Shown: one piece after another, positions 18,702-28,134 of the stretch
Numbering within the stretch: position 1 is the first letter of the stretch
How the letters are laid out: every line of letters begins with the position of its first letter
DNA from: Saccharibacillus kuerlensis DSM 22868
GTDB taxonomy: Bacteria > Bacillota > Bacilli > Paenibacillales > Paenibacillaceae
Assembly (NCBI RefSeq): GCF_000378145.1
Contig: NZ_KB899292.1
Span: 24,453-88,452, forward strand
DNA: 64,000 nucleotides
Reading direction: 5' to 3'
Position numbers and translations under genes: made by a program
The notes under the pieces: generated by a model
Databases searched by the model: none
What the model saw: only the letters and a program-made list of their open reading frames with translations
What the model was told of the DNA's origin: nothing

Positions 18702-19157
18702 TCAGTCCGCCGCAAACTCTTCTTCCGGCGGAAGAATTGTCCGGTGCACGACCGGCGAAGACAATACAACCGAAGTTTGTACACTCCCGAAGCCGATCAT
18801 CCGGTCAACCAACTTGCGAAGACCCGGTGTACCCGCTACGACCGCCTGAAGAAAATACCCCGTGTGTCCGGTCACACGATGACACTCAATAATATCCGAT
18901 TCGGTCTGGGCCCACTCTTCAAACTGCTGCGGTGTTACCTTAAGATCCGCAACCTGAATAACGAGGCGGGTATCCCGGCCGATCGCCGGCGGCGATACCA
19001 GAGCCGTATAACCTTGAATGACGCCCCGCTCCTCCAGCCGATGCAGCCGTTCGGCCACGCTCGGCCGACTCAGCGACAATATATTCGACATTGTGGTCAC
19101 ATTCATACGTCCGTTTTGCTGTAATAATTCGAGAATCCTGACATCCAAAGCGTCCAA
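18702..19157 (-). CDS. Lrp/AsnC family transcriptional regulator
   Basis: A 151-residue regulator with an N-terminal AsnC helix-turn-helix (LDVRILELLQQNGRMNVTTM, then SLSRPSVAERLHRLEERGVI) and a C-terminal RAM domain. The start is a TTG at 19157 behind AGGGTG; the nearby upstream ATG is out of frame. It is followed on the same strand by the EEP hydrolase gene 36 bases downstream. The target genes are unknown. Upstream lies a stretch of decayed genes. Confidence 0.9.
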   Translation of the reverse strand: MDALDVRILELLQQNGRMNVTTMSNILSLSRPSVAERLHRLEERGVIQGYTALVSPPAIGRDTRLVIQVADLKVTPQQFEEWAQTESDIIECHRVTGHTGYFLQAVVAGTPGLRKLVDRMIGFGSVQTSVVLSSPVVHRTILPPEEEFAAD

Positions 19158-19215
19158 GCCCCATCACCCTATTCCGCATTGCAAATTTCGCATCGAAACG
19201 ATTACGTTCAGTATA

Positions 19216-19350
19216 TCATTCTTGAGTAAGGAAGCGGTATCCGACTCCAGGTTCGGTTATGATCAGACGAGGTTGGGACGGATCTTCCTCCAATTTCTTG
19301 CGCAAATGCCCAATGTAAATTCGCAGATAATGGCTGTCGCCCTCGTCATA
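19216..19350 (-). pseudogene. C-terminal fragment of an OmpR/KdpE-type response regulator
   Basis: Reading leftwards from 19350, a 44-codon frame gives [20 protein letters not shown] followed by a segment ending [10 protein letters not shown] and a stop. This is the end of the winged-helix effector domain of KdpE-like response regulators. The receiver domain and the first half of the DNA-binding domain are missing, and the frame upstream carries no homology. It is a truncated gene, not a functional regulator. Confidence 0.8.
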
Positions 19351-19370
19351 CCTACAATACTGCCGTCTAG

Positions 19371-19583
19371 ACTGTCGCCCAAGCCGCAGAGAAACGCACG
19401 AATGCGATCATCGCCCGCAATCCCGAAGTCAAACTGATCGATGTTACGCCGAAAGAGCTGCAGCGCGGAAGAGAGATCGAAGAATTTATGCTCGGAAAAA
19501 GGTCACTCAAGCGCTCGGCAACTTTTTCAAAATGGGAATCTGATTGCACTTCTAGAGCTGGCGTTGCGTGGAATTGCGGATAA
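19371..19583 (+). pseudogene. Possible remnant reading frame, family not recognised
   Basis: A 70-codon plus-strand frame bounded by an in-frame TAG at 19368 and TAA at 19581. The first 42 codons have protein-like composition, with [20 protein letters not shown] followed by TPKELQRGREIEEFMLG, and codon use like real genes. There is no plausible start codon at its beginning. It abuts the truncated response regulator, which suggests a rearrangement junction. I do not recognise the family. Confidence 0.3.
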
Positions 19584-19674
19584 CATGGATGAGAGACTGG
19601 AATCGTGGGAGCGGAAAAGCACGCTGCGGCCAGAGCCGCCGTTTTCTCGGATACCGAATAAATTTCGAACAGCC

Positions 19675-20517
19675 TCACCTCAGCTCCGACGGCGCGTATC
19701 CTCTCAACTGCCGGAATACCCGGTTGAATGTACGCACATTGCCAAAGCCGCAGTCCAATGCGATATCGATCAGCCTTTCGTTCGTGGCGGCAATCCGTTC
19801 TTCCGCACGGCGAATTCGCAGCTCATTCAGATAGGTATTGTAGTTCATACCCGTCACATTTTTGAAAAAGCGCGAAAAGTGAAAAACGCTCATTCTCGCA
19901 TGATCCGCCCCGTCCTGAAGGGTGAGCGGCATCGTGCTGTTCCGTTCCAGATGATCAAGAAGCTCCTGCATCATTTTCAGGTGAGCGGCAGAGCGGGCAT
20001 TCCCTCTCCGCTCACTGCTGCCGGGCGGCACATACCTCAGCGTCAGCCCGCACAGCATGTGCAGCAGGCCGATCATTACCGTTTCCGATTGTTCCCAGCT
20101 CCCTTCGCCCTCCTGCTCGATTCGTTTCATAACCGCAGCCAGTTCGCACAGCGCCTCTTCTTCGAACGAAGACGGCATCGCGGGGGATGAACGGACGAGA
20201 AAAGGCGTTCGCACGCTGCGCTCTTCCGGCCACCCCGCTGGACTGCCGATCAGCCGCGGATTGAATACGACGATAAGGATTTCCGACTCACTCTGCCCAC
20301 TGTCGTAGTAATGAATGTCTCCACTCCCGCAAAAAGCGAATTCCCCCGCCTTCAGCGTCCGGGTCTCGGAGTTGATCCCAACCTGCAGCGAACCTTCACT
20401 GATGTACACAAACTCCAGATCATGATGCCAATGCGCTAGAAAATTCATGTTCCGTACACGGGAAATTTGTAGGGGCAGACCGCTTCCATAAATCCGATTT
20501 TCGTGAAAAGCTCGCAT
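19675..20517 (-). CDS. AraC family transcriptional regulator with cupin sensor domain
   Basis: A 280-residue regulator. The N-terminal cupin domain holds a sugar-sensing pattern (HWHHDLEFVYISEG and a later HYYDSG). The C-terminal 100 residues are the double helix-turn-helix of AraC proteins, with the second helix seen in IDIALDCGFGNVRTFNRVFRQ. The ATG at 20517 is chosen because GGAGGGA precedes it; in-frame codons further upstream lack a ribosome site. It is divergent from the ThuA/oxidoreductase operon and is its likely regulator. The ligand is probably a carbohydrate, by analogy. Confidence 0.9.
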   Translation of the reverse strand: MRAFHENRIYGSGLPLQISRVRNMNFLAHWHHDLEFVYISEGSLQVGINSETRTLKAGEFAFCGSGDIHYYDSGQSESEILIVVFNPRLIGSPAGWPEERSVRTPFLVRSSPAMPSSFEEEALCELAAVMKRIEQEGEGSWEQSETVMIGLLHMLCGLTLRYVPPGSSERRGNARSAAHLKMMQELLDHLERNSTMPLTLQDGADHARMSVFHFSRFFKNVTGMNYNTYLNELRIRRAEERIAATNERLIDIALDCGFGNVRTFNRVFRQLRGYAPSELR

Positions 20518-20679
20518 GCTTCTCCCTCCACCCACTCTTCTATTCAGCTGTAGATTAGCAAAAATTGTCCATCTGCACAATGGAAATGACGCGCTAAATG
20601 AAAGGGGTTACTTTACGATGTAGCTGTAGACTTCAATCTTGAATGTGCAGGCAATCGAACCGAATGGGAGCTGAATACA

Positions 20680-21339
20680 ATGAGCAAACAAGCTTTGATT
20701 GTAAGCGGAGGATGGGACGGCCATCAGCCTAAGGAAGTCGCGGACCTTTTTGCCGAGATGCTGCGGGAGGAAGGATTCGAAGCGGAAATCGCCTATACAT
20801 TGGATGCTTTTCTGGACGAAGAACGCTTGAAGGCGCTGAATCTGATCGTGCCGGTGTGGACGATGGGCGAGATCAGCAGCGAGCAGCTGCAGCCGGTGCT
20901 GAAAGCGGTAGAGTCCGGCGTCGGCATGGCGGGATGCCATGGCGGAATGTGCGACTCGTTCCGGAACAGCGTAGAGTGGCAATTTTTGACCGGTTCGCAG
21001 TGGGTTGCGCATCCATTCAATGACGGAGTGGAATACGAAGTGCGCATGAATCGTCCTTCTTCCAGTCCGATCATCGAAGGCATCCCGGACTTCACGGTGA
21101 CATCGGAGCAGTACTATCTGCATGTCGATCCGGTTGTAGATGTGCTTGCTACCACGACGTTCCGCATCAGTGAAGGGCCGCATTCCGCCAATGGCGAAAT
21201 CGTGATGCCCGTCGTATATACCAAGCGCTGGGGCAACGGCAAAGTGTTCTACAACTCGCTCGGTCACCAGGTCAACATTTTCGATATTCCCGAAGCCAGA
21301 GAACTGATGCGGCGCGGCATGCTGTGGGCGGCAAAATAA
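20680..21339 (+). CDS. ThuA domain-containing protein
   Basis: A 219-residue protein of the ThuA-like (class I amidotransferase-like) fold. Key segments are the N-terminal ALIVSGGWDGHQPKE, the GMAGCHGGMCDSF turn, where typical ThuA proteins have GxHG, and a C-terminal WGNGKVFYNSLGHQ. ThuA-like proteins act with dehydrogenases in trehalose or other disaccharide oxidation. It precedes a Gfo/Idh/MocA oxidoreductase by 33 bases, matching that pattern. GGAG lies nine bases before the ATG. The exact sugar is unknown. Confidence 0.9.
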   Translation: MSKQALIVSGGWDGHQPKEVADLFAEMLREEGFEAEIAYTLDAFLDEERLKALNLIVPVWTMGEISSEQLQPVLKAVESGVGMAGCHGGMCDSFRNSVEWQFLTGSQWVAHPFNDGVEYEVRMNRPSSSPIIEGIPDFTVTSEQYYLHVDPVVDVLATTTFRISEGPHSANGEIVMPVVYTKRWGNGKVFYNSLGHQVNIFDIPEARELMRRGMLWAAK

Positions 21340-21372
21340 ATCCGAGACAAGCGGACGAAAGGCGGATATGCG

Positions 21373-22476
21373 ATGCAAAAAGTAAAGATTGGCATCATTG
21401 GCTGTGGTAATATCAGCGGGATTTACCTGGAAAACCTGACCCGGACGTTCGACAATACCGAAGTGTTCGCTGTGTCCGATATTAGCGAAGAACGGATGAA
21501 AACGGCGGCCGAGACCTACGGTGTTCCGAATCAATGGACAGCCGAGCAGATCTTGAGCAGCGAAGAAATCGAGATTGTGCTCAATCTGACGACGCCGGGC
21601 GACCATTTCCGAATTTGTAAATTGGCCTTGGAGCATGGCAAGCACGTCTATGTGGAGAAACCGCTGTCTCTACTGCCCGAGCAGGGCAGACAACTGGTGG
21701 AACTGGCGCGTGAAAAAGGACTGCTGCTCGGCGGTGCGCCGGATACATTCCTCGGTGCCGGTCTGCAGACGTGTCGCAAGCTGATCGACGACGGCTACAT
21801 CGGCGATCCGGTCGCGGCGACCGCATTTATGATGAGTCACGGACACGAAAGCTGGCATCCGAATCCGGCTTTCTATTATCAAGCCGGCGGCGGCCCGATG
21901 TTCGACATGGGGCCCTATTACATCACCGCGCTCGTCTCTCTGCTCGGTCCTGTGCAAATGGTAGCCGGCATGACCGGAAAAGCATTACAGCAGCGCACCA
22001 TTACGAGCCAACCTCTGTTCGGCGAAAAAATCGATGTTCAGGTGCCGACCCACGCAGCAGGCACCCTCCGTTTTTGCAGCGGTGCCATCGGAACGATGAT
22101 TACCAGCTTCGATGTCTGGAGCAGCACGCTACCTCACATCGAAATTTACGGCACACAGGGCACCCTGCTCGTTCCCGACCCGAACAATTTTGGCGGTCCC
22201 ATTCTCCTTCGCCCGGCTGGTGGCTCCGAGTTCAAGGAAATTCCGCTCCTTCATCAATATGCGGAGAACACTCGGGGAATCGGCGTCGCCGACCTAGCGC
22301 ACTGCGTCCGCAGCGGCGGCACTCCGCGGGCCGGCGGCGAATTGACGAATCATGTGCTGGAGATTATGCATGCTTTCCACAGCAGCTCAGACAGCGGCGC
22401 TTATGCCGAATTGACCACGACCTGTGAGCAGCCGCGCCCTCTGAAGACAGGATTGATCAAAGGTTATCTAGAATAG
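21373..22476 (+). CDS. Gfo/Idh/MocA family NAD(P)-dependent oxidoreductase
   Basis: A 367-residue enzyme. The N-terminal Rossmann fold has GIIGCGNISGIYLENL, and the EKP motif (VEKPLSLLPEQG) near residue 96 marks the family. The C-terminal domain is the MocA-type beta sheet. Members oxidise or epimerise sugars and inositols. It is the second gene of a ThuA operon and probably oxidises the sugar that ThuA helps process. A large hairpin terminator follows at 22501-22575. Confidence 0.93.
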   Translation: MQKVKIGIIGCGNISGIYLENLTRTFDNTEVFAVSDISEERMKTAAETYGVPNQWTAEQILSSEEIEIVLNLTTPGDHFRICKLALEHGKHVYVEKPLSLLPEQGRQLVELAREKGLLLGGAPDTFLGAGLQTCRKLIDDGYIGDPVAATAFMMSHGHESWHPNPAFYYQAGGGPMFDMGPYYITALVSLLGPVQMVAGMTGKALQQRTITSQPLFGEKIDVQVPTHAAGTLRFCSGAIGTMITSFDVWSSTLPHIEIYGTQGTLLVPDPNNFGGPILLRPAGGSEFKEIPLLHQYAENTRGIGVADLAHCVRSGGTPRAGGELTNHVLEIMHAFHSSSDSGAYAELTTTCEQPRPLKTGLIKGYLE

Positions 22477-22498
22477 GAATATCCGTCTGCATTTCAAA

Positions 22499-22579
22499 AA
22501 GGCAGAGACTCTGCCGAAGCGCTCAGCCGTCTGCTTTTTCATACAAACGGCTGAGCGCGTTGGATCGTCTCTGCCTTTT
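22499..22579. terminator. Large two-tier bidirectional terminator hairpin
   Basis: An outer stem GGCAGAGAC/GTCTCTGCC (22501-22509, 22567-22575) encloses an inner perfect 12-bp stem GCGCTCAGCCGT/ACGGCTGAGCGC (22519-22530, 22547-22558). Flanking A and T runs occur on both sides. It separates the converging oxidoreductase and GNAT genes. It is larger than usual for an intrinsic terminator. Confidence 0.8.
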
Positions 22580-22623
22580 CCTTATTGTCTCTCATTGAAC
22601 ATTCGCCTTGAACATTCGCCGAG

Positions 22624-23082
22624 TCAGCCCAATTTCTTGCGCATGACATAGTGCGGAATGCCGATCTCCTCAAACCGCTCGCCTTCTCGTACATAATTCA
22701 GCTTCTCGTAGAAAGTCACGGCCACTTCGCGGGCGTTCAGCATGATCTCGCCATATCCCTGCTCTGCAGCTAGCCGCTCGGCATACTCGACCAGCCTCCG
22801 TCCCACACTCATGCCTCGCAGCGATTCGTCGACGGCCACCTGCTTCATCTGCAGTACGCCTTCGCTTTTCGGACGAAGCAGCAGGATACCGACCAACCGT
22901 TCATCGGCAAAAGCTCCAATATGCAGCGCTTCGGCATCGCTCGACAAATTTTCGTCCTCGATGCTCATACCGAGCGGACGACGGAGCACTTCGTCCCGCA
23001 GCCGCAGCGACTCCCGGTAGACCTCGCTTCCGAATAAAATCTGACGAATTTCAATTTCCGTCACATAAGTACTCTTCGTCAT
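22624..23082 (-). CDS. GNAT family N-acetyltransferase
   Basis: A 152-residue single GNAT domain. Motif A is QVAVDESLRGMSVGRRLVEY (pattern RGxxxGxxL), and the C-terminal LNAREVAVTFYEKLNYVREG matches the conserved NAR...FY-KLGF segment of ElaA/YjcF-like acetyltransferases. It lies at the end of a minus-strand run with the TPR, msrA and GH3 genes. The acceptor is unknown. Confidence 0.9.
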   Translation of the reverse strand: MTKSTYVTEIEIRQILFGSEVYRESLRLRDEVLRRPLGMSIEDENLSSDAEALHIGAFADERLVGILLLRPKSEGVLQMKQVAVDESLRGMSVGRRLVEYAERLAAEQGYGEIMLNAREVAVTFYEKLNYVREGERFEEIGIPHYVMRKKLG

Positions 23083-23136
23083 CCCTTTTCTCCTCCTTTG
23101 AGACTTAACGCTTGGGCTGGACTTTAAGGCTGGACT

Positions 23137-23898
23137 TTACCGATCCGGCTTCCCGCGATCCTGGGAACGCGGTCCTTCGCGCCCATCGTAAGGTTTGCGT
23201 CCGCGCGCCCGGCTTTGGCACAGCTTTGCCTTGTCGTACTGCCGATCCCTTTTGTAGATCTCGGCCAGCTCCAGGTTTGCTTCCCGGTCCTCCGGATCGA
23301 GAGCCAGAAGTTTCTCGAAGACGGCTTTGCTGGCTCCGTAACGGCGCATGTCTTTATAGATCAGCCCTTTGTTGAACAGTGCATCGGTCGAGTGGGGATT
23401 GATGTCCAGTGCCCGATCCAGCTGCTCCAGGCATTTGGAATACGGCTCTCTTAACTGGTAGTAAACGATAGACAGATGGACACGCGCCTCTTCCAGCAGC
23501 GGATCGCATTCCAGCGCACGCAAATAATAGGACTTGGCTTCCTTGAGCCGAAGTGATCGTTCGCAGACATAAGCGAGCACCGACCAATTGTCCGCGGACT
23601 GCGGATTGATCATGAGCGCGCGTCGAACCAGCGGTTCCGCTTCTTCGTATTTGCCGCGATTAGCGTAGACTCTCGCCTTGCCCGCATACGGCTTCTCCGA
23701 GGCCGGAGTCATCTTCATCGTTTGATCGAACAGCTCCAATGCTCCGCGCGAATCGCCCAGCATCAGCCTGCAGCGTCCGAGATAATCGAGGGTCTCAGCA
23801 TCCATTCCCTTTTCCACCAGCGCTTTTTTGAAATAAAAATCGGCATTACGGAAGTCTCTCCGCTTATAGCACTCGATGCCTTTGTCGAAATGGTTCAT
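23137..23898 (-). CDS. Tetratricopeptide repeat protein
   Basis: A 253-residue soluble protein built of about six TPR units. Examples are YFKKALVEKGMDAETLDYLG, SYYLRALECDPLLEEARVHL and QLDRALDINPHSTDALFNKG. The C-terminus is a basic, disordered tail rich in Arg, Lys, Gly and Asp. The ATG at 23898 is chosen because GAGGGAAT precedes it; upstream in-frame codons overlap the end of msrA without a ribosome site. TPR proteins are interaction scaffolds, and no partner is evident. It follows msrA by 37 bases and is probably co-transcribed. Confidence 0.85.
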   Translation of the reverse strand: MNHFDKGIECYKRRDFRNADFYFKKALVEKGMDAETLDYLGRCRLMLGDSRGALELFDQTMKMTPASEKPYAGKARVYANRGKYEEAEPLVRRALMINPQSADNWSVLAYVCERSLRLKEAKSYYLRALECDPLLEEARVHLSIVYYQLREPYSKCLEQLDRALDINPHSTDALFNKGLIYKDMRRYGASKAVFEKLLALDPEDREANLELAEIYKRDRQYDKAKLCQSRARGRKPYDGREGPRSQDRGKPDR

Positions 23899-23935
23899 GC
23901 TTATTCCCTCCTCTATGCCACGATTGTACCTGAAT

Positions 23936-24541
23936 TTACAGCTTTGCACGATTTCTTTCCCGCTTTTTTTCCTCGTACCGTTGATGCTTCTCTTCCGCCG
24001 GATAAAAAGGGCCCACCGGCAGCAGCGCTGTCGCTTCGCTGTTGCGGCCTTTGGCCGCCATCTCACGCCGCACCCGCTCCATCAGCTCCCGCTGCTGCTC
24101 ATCCCGGTAAAAGAGCAGCGAGCGATAACGCGAATCTTCCGGCTTATAACCTTCGATCGCCTGCGGGTTGTGCATGCTCCAGAACTTTTCGAGCAGCTCT
24201 TCCAGCGAAACGACCCCGGGATCGAACTCCACTTCAACCGTTTCGGAATGGCCTTCGAGACGGCGATGGGTGGGAACCCGCGGGATGTCGGCTGTACGCA
24301 GGATAAGACTGTCGCTCGGCGAAGAGGGTTGATGATCCGATTCATCAGTAATTCGACTGCCGTCCCGGGCGGGAAATGCTGCGTTCGCCGAACCGGTATC
24401 CGGGGCAGGCAGCGGCTGGCTGCCCGAGTAGCCGACCCGCGTTGCGGTCACGCCAGGCAGGCGGGCGAAACGATCTTCGGGACCCCAGAAACACCCCATA
24501 GCAAAGGTAAGCTTTTCACGAATCGGTTCCTCTTCTGGCAT
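23936..24541 (-). CDS. msrA: Peptide-methionine (S)-S-oxide reductase MsrA, with an unusual insertion
   Basis: A 201-residue enzyme that reduces methionine-S-sulfoxide in proteins. The catalytic motif GCFWGPE is at residues 16-22, with Cys17 as nucleophile. LEGHSETVEVEFDP supplies the usual His-x-Glu substrate site. In most MsrA proteins the GYAGG motif runs almost directly into the PTY--V-H-TE segment. Here about 40 polar residues (roughly 43-84: Pro, Ser, Asp, Arg-rich) are inserted at that point. No C-terminal recycling cysteine is present, so reduction may use external thiols. Gap to the GH3 gene is 59 bases. Confidence 0.85.
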   Translation of the reverse strand: MPEEEPIREKLTFAMGCFWGPEDRFARLPGVTATRVGYSGSQPLPAPDTGSANAAFPARDGSRITDESDHQPSSPSDSLILRTADIPRVPTHRRLEGHSETVEVEFDPGVVSLEELLEKFWSMHNPQAIEGYKPEDSRYRSLLFYRDEQQRELMERVRREMAAKGRNSEATALLPVGPFYPAEEKHQRYEEKKRERNRAKL

Positions 24542-24600
24542 CGCGGATCACTCCTTTCAAGTTGGGACGCTGATCAGAAGCCAAATGCAGTTCAGCGCGC

Positions 24601-26970
24601 TTACCGGTACTTCCGGACACGCTCGTCGTCGATCACGCCGCTGAAATTCAATCCGAACGCAAAATCGTATACGTTTCCTTCCGTATCGATATGGCAGTTC
24701 ATATCACGCGGCATGTCTTCGAGCTGGGACTCGACCGTCGCCATATCTGCCGGCATCTGCATCGGCAGCAGGCCGGAAGGCTCAACTTCGCCGCACAAGA
24801 TTTCCAGCAGAGCCTGATCCTGCAGACCGAAATTGACCAGGATTGCGTCAGCTTCACGCTCAAATTCTGCAATCACCGCCGGATTGGACAGGGTCATGGA
24901 GACGACGACCGGACGATCTCCCATTTGGACACGGGTGTTCAGGACCAGGTCCAGATCGGATTCGTTGCGTGTCGTTACCGACTTGCCCAAATGCGAGCGG
25001 TTCAGTACGTCGCTCGGCCGAGGATCTCCGGCAAGACTTGTCGCCCTGCCGCTTTCGGCTGTGTACGGACGATACTGAAGACTGACCGGCACGTAGCCGC
25101 TGCCGCCGGCTTCCGCGTCCTCCCGGCTGTAACCCATGCCGGAATCGGGATTTTCGATGCAGACCAACGCGAAATCGGCTTGTGCAGGATTTTGTGTGAC
25201 ATCGAAGAATTTGGACACGACATCCAGATTCAACGGATCGACAGTTTTCTCCGGTGTCGGATTGCCGAACCAGTCTCGCCCTGGCGCAATATAGCGCTGC
25301 GGAACATAAACTTTGCTCCGGCGCGGCAGCGGAAGAACAGCTTTGCGGTTCGGCGGAGTATTGAGCAGCGCTTGAGCTTCGCTGCTTGGGTCAGTGTGAA
25401 GCCTTTTCTCACTGTTTTTCAACAGCACGACCGATTTCAGCTGCGCTTCGTACCCAGCCTTCATATAATCCGGCTGTCCGACGATCCGCTCGCTGTCCGA
25501 CGGCTCCAGATACGGATTTTCGAACAGTCCCAACCGGAACAGATTGCGCAGCAGCCGTACCGCCGAACGTTCGAACCGCGCCCGCATCCATGCTTCGCCG
25601 TGCTCCTCTACGCCCATTGCATACGCTTCCAGTACCGGCCCGACCTCGTTGTTGCCGCCAAACTGATCGACTCCCGCCATCAGCAGCTTATAATGGCGCT
25701 CGGCCACGCTCAAACCTTCCACACCCCAAGGTTTTCCGCTAAGAAACGAATCCTTATCTCCGCTCTCATCGGCCGTAATCAGCCAGTCGGTGCAGACGAC
25801 GCCGTCATAACCGTACTTTTCACGCAGCAGGTCTGTGATCAGATACCGGCTGTACGAATTGCCGACATTTTCGCCATTTGCCGTATCCTGTTCCCACGAC
25901 ACCGTGTAGTAGGGCATGACCGCCGAAGCCTGCCCTGTTCCGCCTTCAAGTTTGAACGCCCCTTCCGTAAAAGGCTTCAGATGCTCTTCGAAATTCCCAC
26001 CCGGGTACACCGCATACTTACCGCTGGCGTAATGAGCGTCGCGTCCCCCTTCGCCCGAACCGCCGCCCGGCCAATGCTTGACCATGGCGTTAACGCTTGC
26101 TCGTCCCCAGCCGCCTTCGATCTCGTCTTCGCCGGTTGATGTCTGGAACCCGTCGATATAAGCCCGCCCAAGATCCGCAGACAATTGCGGATCTTCGCCG
26201 AACGTACCGTTGAAGCGAAACCAGCGCGGATCGGTCGCGATATCCACCTGCGGCGACAGCGCGGTCGTCAGGCCAAGCGCGCGGTATTCTTTTGCGGCGA
26301 TCTCGCCGAAATGGCGAACGATCGCCGGGTCGAACGTGGCGGCAAGTCCCAAACTTTCCGGCCACATGGAGATTTTGCCGCCTGCACCGGCGTTGAACTC
26401 AGAGTCGGAGTCTGATCCGTGGCGCGGGTCGGAACTATTGTTAGCGGGAATACCGAGTCCCGTGGATTCCGCATACGCCTGCACCAGATTGTTCCATCGT
26501 GCGGCGACAGCCGGACTTTCGACGTTGGTTACGAGAATATGCCGCAGATGATCGTCTCGAAGAAACGCCAGCTGTTCGTCCGTAAGATCCCACGGCTTTG
26601 CGCCGCTGTCTTCATAAGACAGACCTCCATAGGTAGATGCTGTCCAGCTCGTGCTACCTGCCGGAATCGACTGATGACGGCTGTACAGCATCAGTCCGGC
26701 GATTTGCTCGGTAGTCATGCGGGAAGCCAGATCTTTTGCCCGCTCTTCTACCGGCAGCCGCCAGTCTTTGTACGGTTCTAGTTCACCGCTTCGGTTCAGG
26801 TCTTTGAAAAAAAGTCCGTCCCGCTCAATTATGCCCACGCCGGATATCGACGACAATCCGAGTACGGGACCATCTTCATTCCAGACGTATGTCACTTCCG
26901 CTCCGCCGTTTGTGTCTTCGTTCCGCTGCGTATGGATCGGCGCTGCTTCGTATTTTTTGGAATCGTTCAT
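24601..26970 (-). CDS. Glycoside hydrolase family 3 protein (beta-glucosidase-like)
   Basis: A 789-residue enzyme with the two-domain GH3 core. The TIM-barrel segment includes VKHWPGGGSGEGGRDAHY (KH substrate-binding pair). The nucleophile motif GVVCTDW puts the catalytic Asp at residue 395. The C-terminal alpha/beta sandwich follows. No signal peptide is present, so it is probably intracellular and acts on imported oligosaccharides. Family members hydrolyse beta-glucosides or xylosides; the substrate is not determined by sequence alone. ATG at 26970. Confidence 0.92.
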   Translation of the reverse strand: MNDSKKYEAAPIHTQRNEDTNGGAEVTYVWNEDGPVLGLSSISGVGIIERDGLFFKDLNRSGELEPYKDWRLPVEERAKDLASRMTTEQIAGLMLYSRHQSIPAGSTSWTASTYGGLSYEDSGAKPWDLTDEQLAFLRDDHLRHILVTNVESPAVAARWNNLVQAYAESTGLGIPANNSSDPRHGSDSDSEFNAGAGGKISMWPESLGLAATFDPAIVRHFGEIAAKEYRALGLTTALSPQVDIATDPRWFRFNGTFGEDPQLSADLGRAYIDGFQTSTGEDEIEGGWGRASVNAMVKHWPGGGSGEGGRDAHYASGKYAVYPGGNFEEHLKPFTEGAFKLEGGTGQASAVMPYYTVSWEQDTANGENVGNSYSRYLITDLLREKYGYDGVVCTDWLITADESGDKDSFLSGKPWGVEGLSVAERHYKLLMAGVDQFGGNNEVGPVLEAYAMGVEEHGEAWMRARFERSAVRLLRNLFRLGLFENPYLEPSDSERIVGQPDYMKAGYEAQLKSVVLLKNSEKRLHTDPSSEAQALLNTPPNRKAVLPLPRRSKVYVPQRYIAPGRDWFGNPTPEKTVDPLNLDVVSKFFDVTQNPAQADFALVCIENPDSGMGYSREDAEAGGSGYVPVSLQYRPYTAESGRATSLAGDPRPSDVLNRSHLGKSVTTRNESDLDLVLNTRVQMGDRPVVVSMTLSNPAVIAEFEREADAILVNFGLQDQALLEILCGEVEPSGLLPMQMPADMATVESQLEDMPRDMNCHIDTEGNVYDFAFGLNFSGVIDDERVRKYR

Positions 26971-27207
26971 GGAATCGCCTCCGTGTTAGATTTGCCAGGA
27001 CCGCGTCCGCTCGCCGCAGACCGCCTGGCGTTCGGCTTGGGTTGTTGGCCTGAAACCCAAATCGAACGACGCGCTTTCTTCCATTATAGCCAATCCGCGC
27101 TCCCTTCGCCCGCACGTGAAGCCGAAGGCGTTTTTATGCGGAGGCATTTTTTGCTACACTAAGGGCAGTTCAAGATCGACAATCCATCTATACGGAGGGA
27201 CAAATTC

Positions 27208-28083
27208 ATGAATGCAATTCTGAACAGCGAGTCTGCCACAGTCGAGATTAAGCCTCTCGGCGCGGAGATGATCAGCTTTAAGCGCAAGGATACCGGACAC
27301 GAATACATTTGGAAAGGCGATCCAGAGTTTTGGACAGGCCGCTCACCGGTGCTGTTCCCAATCGTCGGCTCCGTCTATGATGGCAAGATGCGCGCTGAAG
27401 GTGGAACCTATGAATTGAAAAATCATGGCTTTGCGCGGAATCGCGAGTTCCGACTGGTCGAAGCGGATGAAATGCGCGCCGTGTTCCATCTCTCGGCTGA
27501 CGAAGAAACGCTGGCGATGTACCCGTATCAATTTGCGCTGACGTTGACCTATACGCTGGAAGGCTCCACTCTCCGCATTCAGTACCGGGTAGACAACGAC
27601 GATGACAAAGCGATCTATTTCCAGCTGGGCACGCATCCGGCGTTCAACTGTCCGATCGGTGAAGGTGCGGAATTCGAAGATTATGTACTGGAATTCGAGC
27701 AGGAAGAAACGCTCGAACGCTTTTTCGTAACCGGCGGCAACATCCAGATTCCGGACAAGTCGGAGATCGTGTTGGAAAAAGGGACCGTCCTGCCGCTGCG
27801 CCGCGAACAATTCGAAGAAGGTGCCATGATCTTCCGCGACGTGAAGTCCGACCGTGTGACGCTTAAGAGCGACAAGAACGAGCACAGCGTAACGGTATCT
27901 TACGAGAACTTCCCGTATATGGGCGTCTGGCAGCCGAAAAATGCTCCATTTATCTGCATCGAACCATGGCACGGTCTGGCGGATGCAGACAAGTTCGACG
28001 GCGAGCTGAAAGACAAGGAGTTGGCGGTCAAGCTGGAACCGGGAGAATATTTTGCAGCGGCACTGGTGATTGAAGTGAAGTAA
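27208..28083 (+). CDS. Aldose 1-epimerase family protein (LacX-like)
   Basis: A 291-residue galactose mutarotase-fold protein. Conserved segments are PVLFPIVGSVYDGKMRAEGG, the NHGFARNREF active-site His stretch, LGTHPAFNCP and the C-terminal CIEPWHGLAD with the catalytic Glu. This layout matches the LacX/YihR branch of aldose epimerases. It interconverts alpha and beta anomers of hexoses. ACGGAGGG precedes the ATG. It is divergent from the GH3 gene, fitting a sugar-handling neighbourhood. Confidence 0.92.
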   Translation: MNAILNSESATVEIKPLGAEMISFKRKDTGHEYIWKGDPEFWTGRSPVLFPIVGSVYDGKMRAEGGTYELKNHGFARNREFRLVEADEMRAVFHLSADEETLAMYPYQFALTLTYTLEGSTLRIQYRVDNDDDKAIYFQLGTHPAFNCPIGEGAEFEDYVLEFEQEETLERFFVTGGNIQIPDKSEIVLEKGTVLPLRREQFEEGAMIFRDVKSDRVTLKSDKNEHSVTVSYENFPYMGVWQPKNAPFICIEPWHGLADADKFDGELKDKELAVKLEPGEYFAAALVIEVK

Positions 28084-28134
28084 GGTCAGTCAGACATGTT
28101 GAAGAATAGAAAAAGTTTAAAAACAAAAAAGCAG

